Shown here: positions 7,756 through 15,079 of the stretch, one piece after another
Layout: each line of letters opens with the position of its first letter
How positions within the stretch are numbered: the stretch's first letter is position 1
Assembly: GCA_002344075.1 (NCBI GenBank)
Contig: DDTM01000080.1
Location: 55,852-81,815, forward strand
Length of the DNA: 25,964 bases
Source of the DNA: Bacteroidetes bacterium UBA2364
GTDB taxonomy: Bacteria; Bacteroidota; Rhodothermia; Rhodothermales; UBA2364
Reading direction: 5' to 3'
Translations under genes and position numbers: made by a program
Notes under the pieces: model-generated
The model's input: only the letters and a program-made list of their open reading frames with translations
The model's database searches: none
Told to the model about the DNA's origin: nothing

Positions 7756-9588
7756 ATGTGTGGAATCGTAGGTTATATTGGCCCTCGTGAGGCAACTCCC
7801 ATTTTGTTAAATGGCCTTCAGCGTCTCGAATATCGTGGCTACGACTCTGCGGGGATTGCTGTGGTGAATGGTGCGCTCCATGTGCGCAAGAAAAAAGGTA
7901 AGGTCAAAGAATTGGCCAGACTTATTGCAGAAAGCCCAGTGGCTGGTCAATTAGGCATTGGCCATACCCGATGGGCCACCCACGGGGCACCCGATGACGT
8001 GAATGCGCACCCACATATGGCAGGAAATCTGCAGTTTGCTATGGTGCATAATGGAATTATCGAAAACTATGCTGCACTACGCGAAAAATTGATCCGGAAA
8101 GGCTATCAGTTCACAAGCCAGACTGATACCGAAGTATTGGTAAAACTGATTGAAGACGTCAAAAGTACCACGCAACTTTCTTTGGATGCGGCGGTGATGC
8201 AAGCCTTGACGCAGGTGGAGGGCACTTATGGGATTGTATTGATCTCGCACGAAGACCCTGATCTCTTGATCGCCGCCCGAAATGGTAGTCCATTGATCTT
8301 AGGGATTGGACAAGGGGAATATTTCTTGGCTTCCGATGCATCCCCATTGGTCGAATATACCAAACAAGTGGTCTATCTGAACGATGGAGATGTGCTCACC
8401 GTGCGTAGGAGTGGTTTTGAAATCAAATCCTTAGACAACCAATTACTCAAACCGGAGGTGCATGAACTGGAAATGGAGTTGGAGGCTATCGAGAAAAGTG
8501 GGTATGATCATTTTATGTTGAAAGAGATCATGGAACAACCCGAATCTATCCGGAATTGCTTGCGAGGCCGGATTCGTTTGGAAGAAAACATGATCCAATT
8601 GGGAGGATTGTCGGATGTGATGGATCGCCTCTTGGCCGCCAAACGCATTGTGATTGCGGCATGTGGTACCTCATGGCATGCTGGTTTGGTGGGGGAATAC
8701 CTGCTAGAGTCATTGGCGGGTATTCCAGTAGAGGTCGAATATGCCAGTGAGTTTCGATATCGCAACCCGATTCTTTCTAAGGACGATGTGGTGATGGTCA
8801 TTTCGCAAAGTGGTGAAACCGCCGATACCTTGGCCGCAGTCCGTGAAGCTAAAAACCGAGGTGCCCTTACGCTTGGTATTTGTAATGCTGTTGGCTCTAC
8901 TATTGCTCGTGAAACCGATGCTGGGGTGTACCTTCATGCCGGGCCAGAAATTGGGGTTGCTTCTACCAAGGCATTTACCGCACAAGTAACGGTACTGACA
9001 ATGATTGCCCTCCGGATGGGGCAGGGTCGCACCATTACCGCTGCTGAAATGACGACTTATCTACAAGAATTGGCTGATATTCCCGAAAAGGTGAGTGAAG
9101 TGCTGAAATTAAATAACGACATTAAAGCATTGGCTCCGATGTATCGCTATGCCTCCAATTTTCTCTACATGGGCCGAGGATATCACTTTCCGGTCGCTTT
9201 GGAAGGTGCACTTAAACTCAAAGAAATTAGTTACATCCATGCAGAAGGATATCCCGCTGCCGAAATGAAACATGGCCCGATTGCGCTCATTGATGAGTTT
9301 ATGCCAGTGGTCATGATTGCCAACCGAGATGCCATCTATGACAAGGTGGTCTCGAACGTGGAGGAAATCCGCGCACGAAAAGGCTCGATCGTTGCCATTA
9401 CCGATGAAGGCAACCATGACTTAGACCGTCTCTGCGAAAAGGTCTTTCATGTACCCCATACCGTGGACTTTCTTATGCCACTACTGACGGTGATTCCGCT
9501 TCAACTTCTGAGCTATCATGTGGCGGTGTTACGCGGGTGTAATGTGGACCAGCCGAGAAACTTGGCCAAAAGTGTGACCGTAGAGTGA
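7756..9588 (+). CDS. glmS: Glutamine-fructose-6-phosphate aminotransferase (isomerizing)
   Basis: 610 residues, full family length. It starts MCGIVGYIG, where Cys2 becomes the N-terminal nucleophile of the glutaminase domain after Met removal. GHTRWATHG and HNGIIENY are further glutaminase motifs. Two sugar-isomerase (SIS) domains follow (CGTSWHAGLVGEYLLE, ISQSGETADTLAA, STKAFTAQ; then LEGALKLKEISYIHAEGYPAAEMKHGPIAL), ending in the conserved DQPRNLAKSVTVE tail. Reaction: fructose-6-phosphate plus glutamine to glucosamine-6-phosphate plus glutamate, feeding peptidoglycan and LPS amino sugars. It appears monocistronic, with a 206-bp upstream gap and a strong terminator downstream. No glmS ribozyme-like leader was recognised. 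A TTTACA-N18-TAAATC pair (7708-7737) is a weak promoter candidate. Confidence 0.97.
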   Translation: MCGIVGYIGPREATPILLNGLQRLEYRGYDSAGIAVVNGALHVRKKKGKVKELARLIAESPVAGQLGIGHTRWATHGAPDDVNAHPHMAGNLQFAMVHNGIIENYAALREKLIRKGYQFTSQTDTEVLVKLIEDVKSTTQLSLDAAVMQALTQVEGTYGIVLISHEDPDLLIAARNGSPLILGIGQGEYFLASDASPLVEYTKQVVYLNDGDVLTVRRSGFEIKSLDNQLLKPEVHELEMELEAIEKSGYDHFMLKEIMEQPESIRNCLRGRIRLEENMIQLGGLSDVMDRLLAAKRIVIAACGTSWHAGLVGEYLLESLAGIPVEVEYASEFRYRNPILSKDDVVMVISQSGETADTLAAVREAKNRGALTLGICNAVGSTIARETDAGVYLHAGPEIGVASTKAFTAQVTVLTMIALRMGQGRTITAAEMTTYLQELADIPEKVSEVLKLNNDIKALAPMYRYASNFLYMGRGYHFPVALEGALKLKEISYIHAEGYPAAEMKHGPIALIDEFMPVVMIANRDAIYDKVVSNVEEIRARKGSIVAITDEGNHDLDRLCEKVFHVPHTVDFLMPLLTVIPLQLLSYHVAVLRGCNVDQPRNLAKSVTVE

Positions 9589-9614
9589 TGATGTGCTCGA
9601 TCTTTTTTGACACG

Positions 9615-9641
9615 GCGGCTCCAGATGGGGCCGCTTTTTTT
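9615..9641 (+). terminator. Rho-independent terminator after glmS
   Basis: GCGGCTCC (9615-9622) pairs with GGGGCCGC (9627-9634) as an 8-bp stem with one T-G wobble and an AGAT loop, followed by seven T residues (9635-9641). It lies 26 bp after the glmS stop. Confidence 0.9.
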
Positions 9642-9719
9642 GTTTTCAAAACGTCGGATATTGGAATGACCTTTCGCAGTACATAAAATTGTCGGAAATT
9701 ACACTCACCCCGCGTAATG

Positions 9720-9753
9720 CCTTCGGGCAATTTCGCCACACCGAAGGGTTTTT
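9720..9753 (+). terminator. Hairpin with T run, possible terminator or RNA element
   Basis: CCTTCGG (9720-9726) and CCGAAGG (9741-9747) form a perfect 7-bp stem with a 14-base loop, followed by G and five T (9749-9753). No gene ends just before it apart from glmS, which already has a terminator 80 bp earlier. It could be a backup terminator or part of a structured RNA. Confidence 0.4.
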
Positions 9754-10156
9754 AGGACTGGCGACCTTTTATAAAGGTATGGTGATCGGATATGAGACTT
9801 CAGGGCTACACCCTTTTTCATGCTGCGTAGAAACCCCATTCGTGTCCGCAAACTCCAAAGTTGATCGTTTAGTGGTATGGTGCTCACCGCGTGGCAAAGA
9901 GGTTGTTTTTTGTTAATCGTAGTTAAAGGATAGATTGTCGAAAATTGGATGGGTTTCATCGAAGTAAAAGAGTGGGGACGGGCTAATTTTTGGAAATTCT
10001 CACCGAAAGTTGATTCCGATGGAAAAAGACACTACGTACCTCCCATAGGAATCAGCCCCCAATACCGAACCATACCACTACCACGCCACCCACCACCAGC
10101 GGGTTGGGCAGCCCAGAGGAATAAGTTTGAGGAATAATGGGAAAAGGGAATACAAG

Positions 10157-10183
10157 AAAACCGGACGATGTGCCGGTTTTTTT
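10157..10183 (+). terminator. Intrinsic terminator with no clear gene
   Basis: AAAACCGG (10157-10164) pairs with CCGGTTTT (10173-10180), 8-base loop, with the T run continuing to 10183 (seven T in all). On the minus strand the tail is four T, C, two T, so it works best for a plus-strand transcript but could serve both directions. The only plus-strand ORF ending nearby is a 62-codon frame stopping at 10137 that does not look like a protein. Confidence 0.7.
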
Positions 10184-10210
10184 GTATGCCTCGGATTGAG
10201 TGTCGAGGTT

Positions 10211-10444
10211 TTAGACAACCAGCAACATTGAGCGAAGAACAGAATGCCAATACAAAGCCCGCCAAAAGCCATGGCGCCAAGCATAAAATGCGAAAAAGGT
10301 GTTCACGCGGTACTGAGGCGTCCATTCACCTATACAAAAGGAACCGTGTTGCCGGATAAAAATATTCATCCATAAATCATTGCCTTGATTTTTAACCGCG
10401 TATTGCGGAAAAGGAGGTGCATCATAAACCATAACCGTCATCAT
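10211..10444 (-). pseudogene. Possible decayed or frameshifted small membrane protein
   Basis: A minus-strand frame starting at the ATG ending at 10444 reads like a real protein for about 50 residues (MTVMVYDAPPFPQYAVKN, then NDLWMNIFIRQHGSFCIGEW). It then turns into an odd Trp/Arg-rich tail and stops at 10211. A neighbouring frame over the tail encodes a plausible transmembrane helix (MLGAMAFGGLCIGILFFA). The switch falls at a T-rich stretch (ACCTTTTTCGCATTTTATG on the minus strand), so a frameshift by mutation or sequencing error would join a soluble N-terminus to a helix. I do not recognise a family. This may also be chance. Confidence 0.22.
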
Positions 10445-10545
10445 TTGGTTGTTATTTTGCTGCTCCGGAACTGTAGTTTTGCCTGAAAATCGGTGTTGTC
10501 TTGTTGTATTTTGTTTGCGCATCCCAACCTATTTGATTGAACCAA

Positions 10546-11829
10546 ATGCGAATGTTGCACCGAATTTTTGTACGTTTCATTTTTATAATAGCCATATTTC
10601 TTCCTGCGCAAGCACAATACACTCTGTTATTGCCAGATCAGTTGTTTGATGGTCATAACACTGTTCGTAAGGGGTGGGGAGTCCTCATAAAAGAGGATCG
10701 TATTGTGGGTGTTGGGCCCATTTCGGCGCTTGAAATACCCAAAGATACGCGGCAAATTTCTTTCCCCAATCAAACCTTATTGCCTGGCTTGATTGAAGGC
10801 CACAGCCATGTGTTGCTTCACCCATATAACGAAACGACGTGGAATGAACAAGTGCTGAATGAAACCGAGGCGGAGCGCGTTGTTCGCGCAACCAACCACT
10901 TGAAAGCGAGTTTACTGGCAGGATTTACAACACTACGCGATTTAGGGACGGAAGGGGCTGGATATGCGGACTGGGGGCTGAAACAAGCCATTGAGAAAGA
11001 GATTATTGCAGGCCCAAGACTTTTTATTGCTTCAAAAGCCATTATTGCAACAGGCTCATATGCCCCAAAACGAACAGGCTTTGCTTATGAGGTTCCGCAA
11101 GGCGCAGAGGAGGCTGATGGCCAGCATTTGATACAAGTTGTTCGGGATCAGATAGGCAAAGGTGCGGAATGGATCAAAATTTATGCTGATTACCGATGGG
11201 GGCTACAGGGAGAAGCAAAACCGACGTTTACCTCGGAAGAATGGCATGACATTGTTGCGACAGCATCGAGTGCTGGAAGAATGGTATCGGCCCACGCTGC
11301 TACCGAGGAAGGAATGCGACGAGCCATCGAAGCGGGTGTAAGAACCATAGAACATGGGGATGCTGGAACCACAACTGTTTTTCAAAATATGGCAGATAAA
11401 CATGTTGCACTTTGCCCTACATTGGCAGCTGTCGAGGCCATTGCTCAGTATTCTGGTTGGAAAAAAGGCCAAGAACCGGATCCTCCACGTATAAAAGCCA
11501 AAAAGGAAAGTTTCAAAAATGCCCTCCGTCAAAAAGTCCCCATCTGTATGGGGAGCGATGTAGGCGTATTTTCGCATGGCGAGAATGTCAAAGAAATGGA
11601 ACTGATGGTTGAATATGGAATGGCCCCTTTAGACGTGCTGATCAGTGCAACTTCCGGAAATGCAGAGATATTTGGATTGGAAAGGCAATTGGGCAGCATA
11701 AAACCCGGATTATGGGCCGATCTGGTCGCCGTTTCAGGAGATCCTACCCAACATATTTCAGACCTTAGAAAAACTACGTTCGTCATGAAAGGCGGAAAAA
11801 TCTACCTTTCGGTAACTCCTAAACCTTAA
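10546..11829 (+). CDS. Exported metal-dependent amidohydrolase, Xaa-Pro dipeptidase/imidazolonepropionase-like
   Basis: 427 residues from the ATG at 10546. A TTG at 10537 and an ATG at 10552 are other possible starts. The signal peptide is basic then FVRFIFIIAIFLPAQA, with cleavage near AQA-QY, so the enzyme is periplasmic or outside the cell. Amidohydrolase metal ligands appear in order: HSH (PGLIEGHSH), Lys in EWIKIYAD, His in SAHAATEEG, His in TIEHGD and Asp in GSDVGVFSHGEN. This motif set belongs to the branch containing Zn-dependent Xaa-Pro dipeptidases (prolidase-like amidohydrolases) as well as many uncharacterised members. It ends 11 bp before the DHDPS-family lyase assigned to hydroxyproline breakdown. 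A role in releasing proline or hydroxyproline from peptides is therefore plausible but inferred; other cyclic amide or carbamate substrates remain possible. Confidence 0.82.
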   Translation: MRMLHRIFVRFIFIIAIFLPAQAQYTLLLPDQLFDGHNTVRKGWGVLIKEDRIVGVGPISALEIPKDTRQISFPNQTLLPGLIEGHSHVLLHPYNETTWNEQVLNETEAERVVRATNHLKASLLAGFTTLRDLGTEGAGYADWGLKQAIEKEIIAGPRLFIASKAIIATGSYAPKRTGFAYEVPQGAEEADGQHLIQVVRDQIGKGAEWIKIYADYRWGLQGEAKPTFTSEEWHDIVATASSAGRMVSAHAATEEGMRRAIEAGVRTIEHGDAGTTTVFQNMADKHVALCPTLAAVEAIAQYSGWKKGQEPDPPRIKAKKESFKNALRQKVPICMGSDVGVFSHGENVKEMELMVEYGMAPLDVLISATSGNAEIFGLERQLGSIKPGLWADLVAVSGDPTQHISDLRKTTFVMKGGKIYLSVTPKP

Positions 11830-11840
11830 TCTATATTCTC

Positions 11841-12746
11841 ATGAATGTGACCCCTTGGCAGGGCGTTTTCTCTGCCGTAACCACCAAGTTTACTTCTGAT
11901 TTTTCTTTAGATATAGCCCGGATGGAGCAGCATTTTGCGGAACAAATGGCTGCTGGCATACATGGCATTATCGTAAATGGCTCGTTGGGAGAAAATGCCA
12001 GTCTGAACACCGAAGAAAAGTTGGAGAACCTCAAAATTGCGCTTCGTGTGGCCGGTGGTCGCATTCCGGTGCTTTCAGGTGTGGCCGAAACAACCACGAA
12101 AGCCGTCATTCAGTTTGTGGACGCAGGGACAAAGTTAGGCGCCAGTGGATTTATGGTCTTGCCGCCCATGCGCTATCCAGCAGAAGCCCACGAAACCATA
12201 CATCATTTTAAAACGGTAGGAAAAGCCTCATCCGTTCCCATAATGGTGTACAACAATCCGGTGGCATATAAAGTAGATGTATCGCCTGCCATGTTTGCTG
12301 AACTGGCCGAGGTTCCACAATTGATCGCTCTAAAAGAATCCTCCGACAACGTGCGCCGCGTCACTGACATTGTAAACTGGTGTGGCAACCGCTTTCAGAT
12401 TTTTACGGGTGTGGATAATATCGCGCTCGAAAGCCTTTTGGCGGGGGCCGTTGGTTGGGTGGCCGGGCTTGTTTGTGCCTTTCCTAAAGAAACGGTGGCC
12501 ATTTATGAACATGCGATGGCCGGACGGGTACAAGAAGCAGTGGCCCTTTATCGCTGGTTTCGTCCACTGTTAGACCTCGACGTGACGCCACGCTTTGTGC
12601 ATTACATCAAATATACCGAAGCCTTGGTTTCTGGTAAAGAAAACGATGCCTTGGTCCGTGATCCACGCTTGCCCATGCCAGAAATCGAACGTAAGCAGGT
12701 GGAAGCCATCGTTCGGAAAGCGCTCGAAAACCGACCGGATTGCTAA
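11841..12746 (+). CDS. DHDPS/NAL family lyase; probable 1-pyrroline-4-hydroxy-2-carboxylate deaminase
   Basis: 301 residues, a full-length class I (Schiff-base) TIM barrel of the dihydrodipicolinate synthase family. Schiff-base Lys165 (LIALKESS) and Tyr137 (VYNNP) are present. The GTTGE loop of true DHDPS reads GSLGEN (residues 47-52), losing the threonine pair used in lysine synthesis. So this is probably not dapA. Together with an epimerase and a D-Hyp dehydrogenase 8 kb away and a semialdehyde dehydrogenase 3.4 kb away, the best match is the deaminase that converts 1-pyrroline-4-hydroxy-2-carboxylate to 2-oxoglutarate semialdehyde and ammonia. Alternatives in the family: keto-deoxy sugar acid aldolases/dehydratases and N-acetylneuraminate lyase. 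Probably co-transcribed with the upstream amidohydrolase. Confidence 0.8.
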   Translation: MNVTPWQGVFSAVTTKFTSDFSLDIARMEQHFAEQMAAGIHGIIVNGSLGENASLNTEEKLENLKIALRVAGGRIPVLSGVAETTTKAVIQFVDAGTKLGASGFMVLPPMRYPAEAHETIHHFKTVGKASSVPIMVYNNPVAYKVDVSPAMFAELAEVPQLIALKESSDNVRRVTDIVNWCGNRFQIFTGVDNIALESLLAGAVGWVAGLVCAFPKETVAIYEHAMAGRVQEAVALYRWFRPLLDLDVTPRFVHYIKYTEALVSGKENDALVRDPRLPMPEIERKQVEAIVRKALENRPDC

Positions 12747-12791
12747 AGGTTCCGAGATAAATAAGGCCGTAATATTTGTGGCCTAGTAGTT

Positions 12792-12919
12792 TTATGAGGT
12801 TGTTGTGGCTGCATTGAAGGTCTCTATGATCGCAATTTACATAAATGCGGTTTTTGGATAAAGTGCAGCCCAACAATACCCAGACCGAAAACGCTTCTCC
12901 GCATGAATGAACCTCATAA
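12792..12919. repeat. Nested inverted-repeat element between two operons
   Basis: Outer arms TTATGAGGTT (12792-12801) and AACCTCATAA (12910-12919) are perfect 10-bp inverted copies. Directly inside, TGTTGTGGCTGCA (12801-12813) pairs with TGCAGCCCAACA (12864-12875) over 12 bp with one bulged T. A third hairpin, CGCAATTT-ACAT-AAATGCG (12831-12849), fills the apex. GCGGTTTTTGG (12847-12857) can pair with CCGAAAACGC (12885-12894), which would cross the second stem, so alternative folds exist. No flanking target-site duplication and no T run is seen. It lies in the 248-bp gap between the lyase and the response regulator. It could be a small mobile repeat (MITE-like), a regulatory RNA leader, or a hybrid of these. 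Confidence 0.6.
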
Positions 12920-12994
12920 TGCTCATCCCTTGTACTTCTTTAAATTGTGTATTGCGTACTTAAATAGCCATGCCAGCATCCTAATGGATACCAG

Positions 12995-13672
12995 ATGAAA
13001 ATGAATCTCTTGCTATGCGAAGACGAGCCTAAAATTGCAAAATTCATTCTGCAAGGCTTAAATGAAGAACGTCATAACGTGGACTGGCACACACATGGTG
13101 CTTCAACCATTCATCAAATAATCAAAAAACAATATGATATACTGATTTTAGACCTCCGTTTGCCGGATATTGACGGTCTGACTGTGTGTAGGGAAGTACG
13201 TAAAATCCGTCCTTTACAACCAATTTTGATGCTAACTGCCTTAGATGCCATCGAAAATCGTGTAGCAGGCTTACGTGCTGGGGCAGACGATTATTTACCC
13301 AAACCCTTTGCATTTGATGAATTAATTGCCCGATTAGAAGCCCTCTATAGGCGCTCCAGTCAACAAGGTGATGCCAAAATGCAAGCAGGATCTTTTATTA
13401 TAGACCCATATTCGCATACGTGTATATATAAAAACCAAGCTATCAATTTAACACCTCGCGAATATGATTTAATATATTACTTTATCACGCACGCTAATCA
13501 AAATATTCCCCGCGAAACCCTCTACCGCGAAGTCTGGCAAATGCCTTTTGAACCCAATACGAATGTCGTCGAAGTTTATATCCGATACTTGCGTAAAGCA
13601 CTACAAGCAGTTGGCTGTGCAGGGGCTATCGTATCGGTGCGTGGGGTAGGCTATCGTTTTAATCCTAGTTAA
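12995..13672 (+). CDS. OmpR/PhoB-type response regulator
   Basis: 225 residues. The receiver domain (1 to about 120) has the acidic pair E9/D10, phospho-acceptor D53 (LILDLRLPD), T81 and K103 (YLPKPF). The winged-helix domain (about 130-225) has the typical LTPREYDLIYYF start, the recognition region VVEVYIRYLRKAL and the closing VRGVGYRF hairpin. It is followed 6 bp later by its histidine kinase, so the pair is one two-component system. ATG at 12995 is used; ATG at 13001 (two codons in) would serve equally. Target genes are unknown, but the haem-binding protein gene meets the operon tail to tail. Confidence 0.95.
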   Translation: MKMNLLLCEDEPKIAKFILQGLNEERHNVDWHTHGASTIHQIIKKQYDILILDLRLPDIDGLTVCREVRKIRPLQPILMLTALDAIENRVAGLRAGADDYLPKPFAFDELIARLEALYRRSSQQGDAKMQAGSFIIDPYSHTCIYKNQAINLTPREYDLIYYFITHANQNIPRETLYREVWQMPFEPNTNVVEVYIRYLRKALQAVGCAGAIVSVRGVGYRFNPS

Positions 13673-13678
13673 AAAAAT

Positions 13679-15079
13679 ATGTCTTCCGAAAAACCATTTC
13701 ACTTCCGAACAAGGCTCATCCGAACCCTACTTCCTACATTTTTAGGAACGTTATTGCTCATCTTTATTTTGACTGCTGGAAGCATCGTTGCAACGTTTCA
13801 CTTCTCCGATCGCCGCGTTTTGGAAGATGAGTTGGCAGAAATATCGTCAGCCGTACAGTTTCAAGGCAGGGTAGTGCCACCAAGATATCACTGGACAGAG
13901 CCACATCATACACATGCGCATCCACGCCAGAATCCGCAATTTGTGCAACTATTCAGTCGTGATGGTACGTTGTTGTTTGCTTCCGAAAATGTGAACATTC
14001 TCCGGACTTATCCCCGTTTTCTGGTAAAGCAAGACGGGTTTTTTACCGATAATCGTGCAGGGTATCCAATGCTGTTTTTAACGCGGGGCATTTATGATTC
14101 CGGTCGTCGGCTGATTGGTTTTATCCAGGTTGGGCAATATGAGGTGGATCGGAGTCATCTTTATGGCATGGCTCTGATGGGTTTGGCCACCATCGTGTTA
14201 GTAGCAATGGCTGCTTGGTGGTTTTTGTTGAAAAAGCTGGCACGCCGGGCCACCAGATCGGTAGAAATTATCTCGGATGCTGCACAAAAAGTTTCCCTCC
14301 ACACCCGTGACTATCGAATTCCTGAGATTCCAGATGTTGATTTGGAAACCCTTCAGCTTACACAAACATTGAATGATTTATTGGCACGCCTCCAGAAAAA
14401 TTATGATGAAATGGCGGCATTCACCGCCCATGCTGCACACGAACTACAAACGCCCATTACCGCCTTGGTAGGGGCCGTAGAAGTGGCTCTCCGGCGCGAA
14501 CGAACACCTGAACACTACAAAGAAACACTTAAAAGTCTTCATACAGAACTGGGCGCCATGCGCGATATGGTACGTAGTCTTTTAGAACTGGCACGCTTGG
14601 AACATACCACTAACGAAACCTTGCAAGATCGGTGTGATTTTTCTAAAATTGTTTTGGATGCAGCTTTAGATGTGCAGATGCTATTGAAAGACGAGAAGGT
14701 CACCCTAAAAATGGATATTCATCCCAATGTGCAAGTTGTAGGTGACAAAGAATTGTTAAAACGAATGACAGAAAACATATTAGATAATGCGCGAAAATAT
14801 ACAGAAAGTGGGGGTATAACTATACATCTGAGCCATGATCCTCCAGTACTCATGGTTCGCGATACTGGCTTGGGTATCCGGCAGGAAGACATTCCGCACG
14901 TGGGCAAACGTTTTTTTCGTGCTAAAGATACGAGCGCCAAAGGAATTGCGGGAAGTGGGCTGGGCATGGCTTTGGTGAACGAAATCGCCGAGAAACACCA
15001 TGCCCAATTGTTGGTCACATCTTTACCTAACGAAGGTACAACCGTTACCTTGCGTTTTCAAACGCCTAAAACGCCATAA
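13679..15079 (+). CDS. Membrane sensor histidine kinase with His-rich periplasmic motif
   Basis: 466 residues. The first transmembrane helix covers about residues 17-40, a periplasmic sensor about 43-158, and the second helix about 160-182. A HAMP-like linker, a HisKA domain (H-box AAHELQTPITAL), and an HATPase domain follow, with N-box ENILDNARKY, G1 DTGLGI, F-box FFRAKD and G2 GSGLGMAL. The periplasmic loop carries H71, H76, H77, H79 and H81 (HWTEPHHTHAH), five histidines in eleven residues. This suggests metal or haem binding and a metal-stress role, as in CusS-like kinases (inference). The stop codon directly abuts the stop of the convergent haem-protein gene. Confidence 0.93.
   Translation: MSSEKPFHFRTRLIRTLLPTFLGTLLLIFILTAGSIVATFHFSDRRVLEDELAEISSAVQFQGRVVPPRYHWTEPHHTHAHPRQNPQFVQLFSRDGTLLFASENVNILRTYPRFLVKQDGFFTDNRAGYPMLFLTRGIYDSGRRLIGFIQVGQYEVDRSHLYGMALMGLATIVLVAMAAWWFLLKKLARRATRSVEIISDAAQKVSLHTRDYRIPEIPDVDLETLQLTQTLNDLLARLQKNYDEMAAFTAHAAHELQTPITALVGAVEVALRRERTPEHYKETLKSLHTELGAMRDMVRSLLELARLEHTTNETLQDRCDFSKIVLDAALDVQMLLKDEKVTLKMDIHPNVQVVGDKELLKRMTENILDNARKYTESGGITIHLSHDPPVLMVRDTGLGIRQEDIPHVGKRFFRAKDTSAKGIAGSGLGMALVNEIAEKHHAQLLVTSLPNEGTTVTLRFQTPKTP

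Larger units (their letters stand above)
9642..10545. other. About 900 bp without a convincing gene
   Basis: Open frames here are short (about 60-100 codons), occur on both strands and look unlike proteins. What can be seen: a 7-bp hairpin with a T run (9720-9753); a perfect ACCTTT-TAT-AAAGGT palindrome (9764-9778); AGGG-CTACA-CCCT followed by five T (about 9806-9823); a G-rich minus-strand tract (10081-10097); an orphan terminator (10157-10183); and a possible decayed membrane-protein gene on the minus strand (10211-10444). The density of hairpins leaves room for a small non-coding RNA. I recognised no tmRNA, RNase P, SRP or 6S consensus motif. Confidence 0.5.

Noticed and set aside
9689..9916. 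75-codon plus-strand frame after glmS
   Set aside because: Begins with TTG, has Cys- and Trp-rich unlikely composition, crosses two hairpins and has no visible ribosome site.
9949..10137. 62-codon plus-strand frame just before the orphan terminator
   Set aside because: The second half (Pro/His/Arg-rich) looks like random translation of a C-rich tract; no recognisable domain. Position before a terminator is the only support.
11841..12746. dapA (lysine biosynthesis) assignment
   Set aside because: The GTTGE active-site loop is replaced by GSLGEN and the context is imino-acid breakdown.
12792..12919. Integron attC site
   Set aside because: Size and nested symmetry recall attC, but the conserved terminal RYYYAAC/GTTRRRY boxes are not at the ends, and neither an integrase nor cassette array is present.
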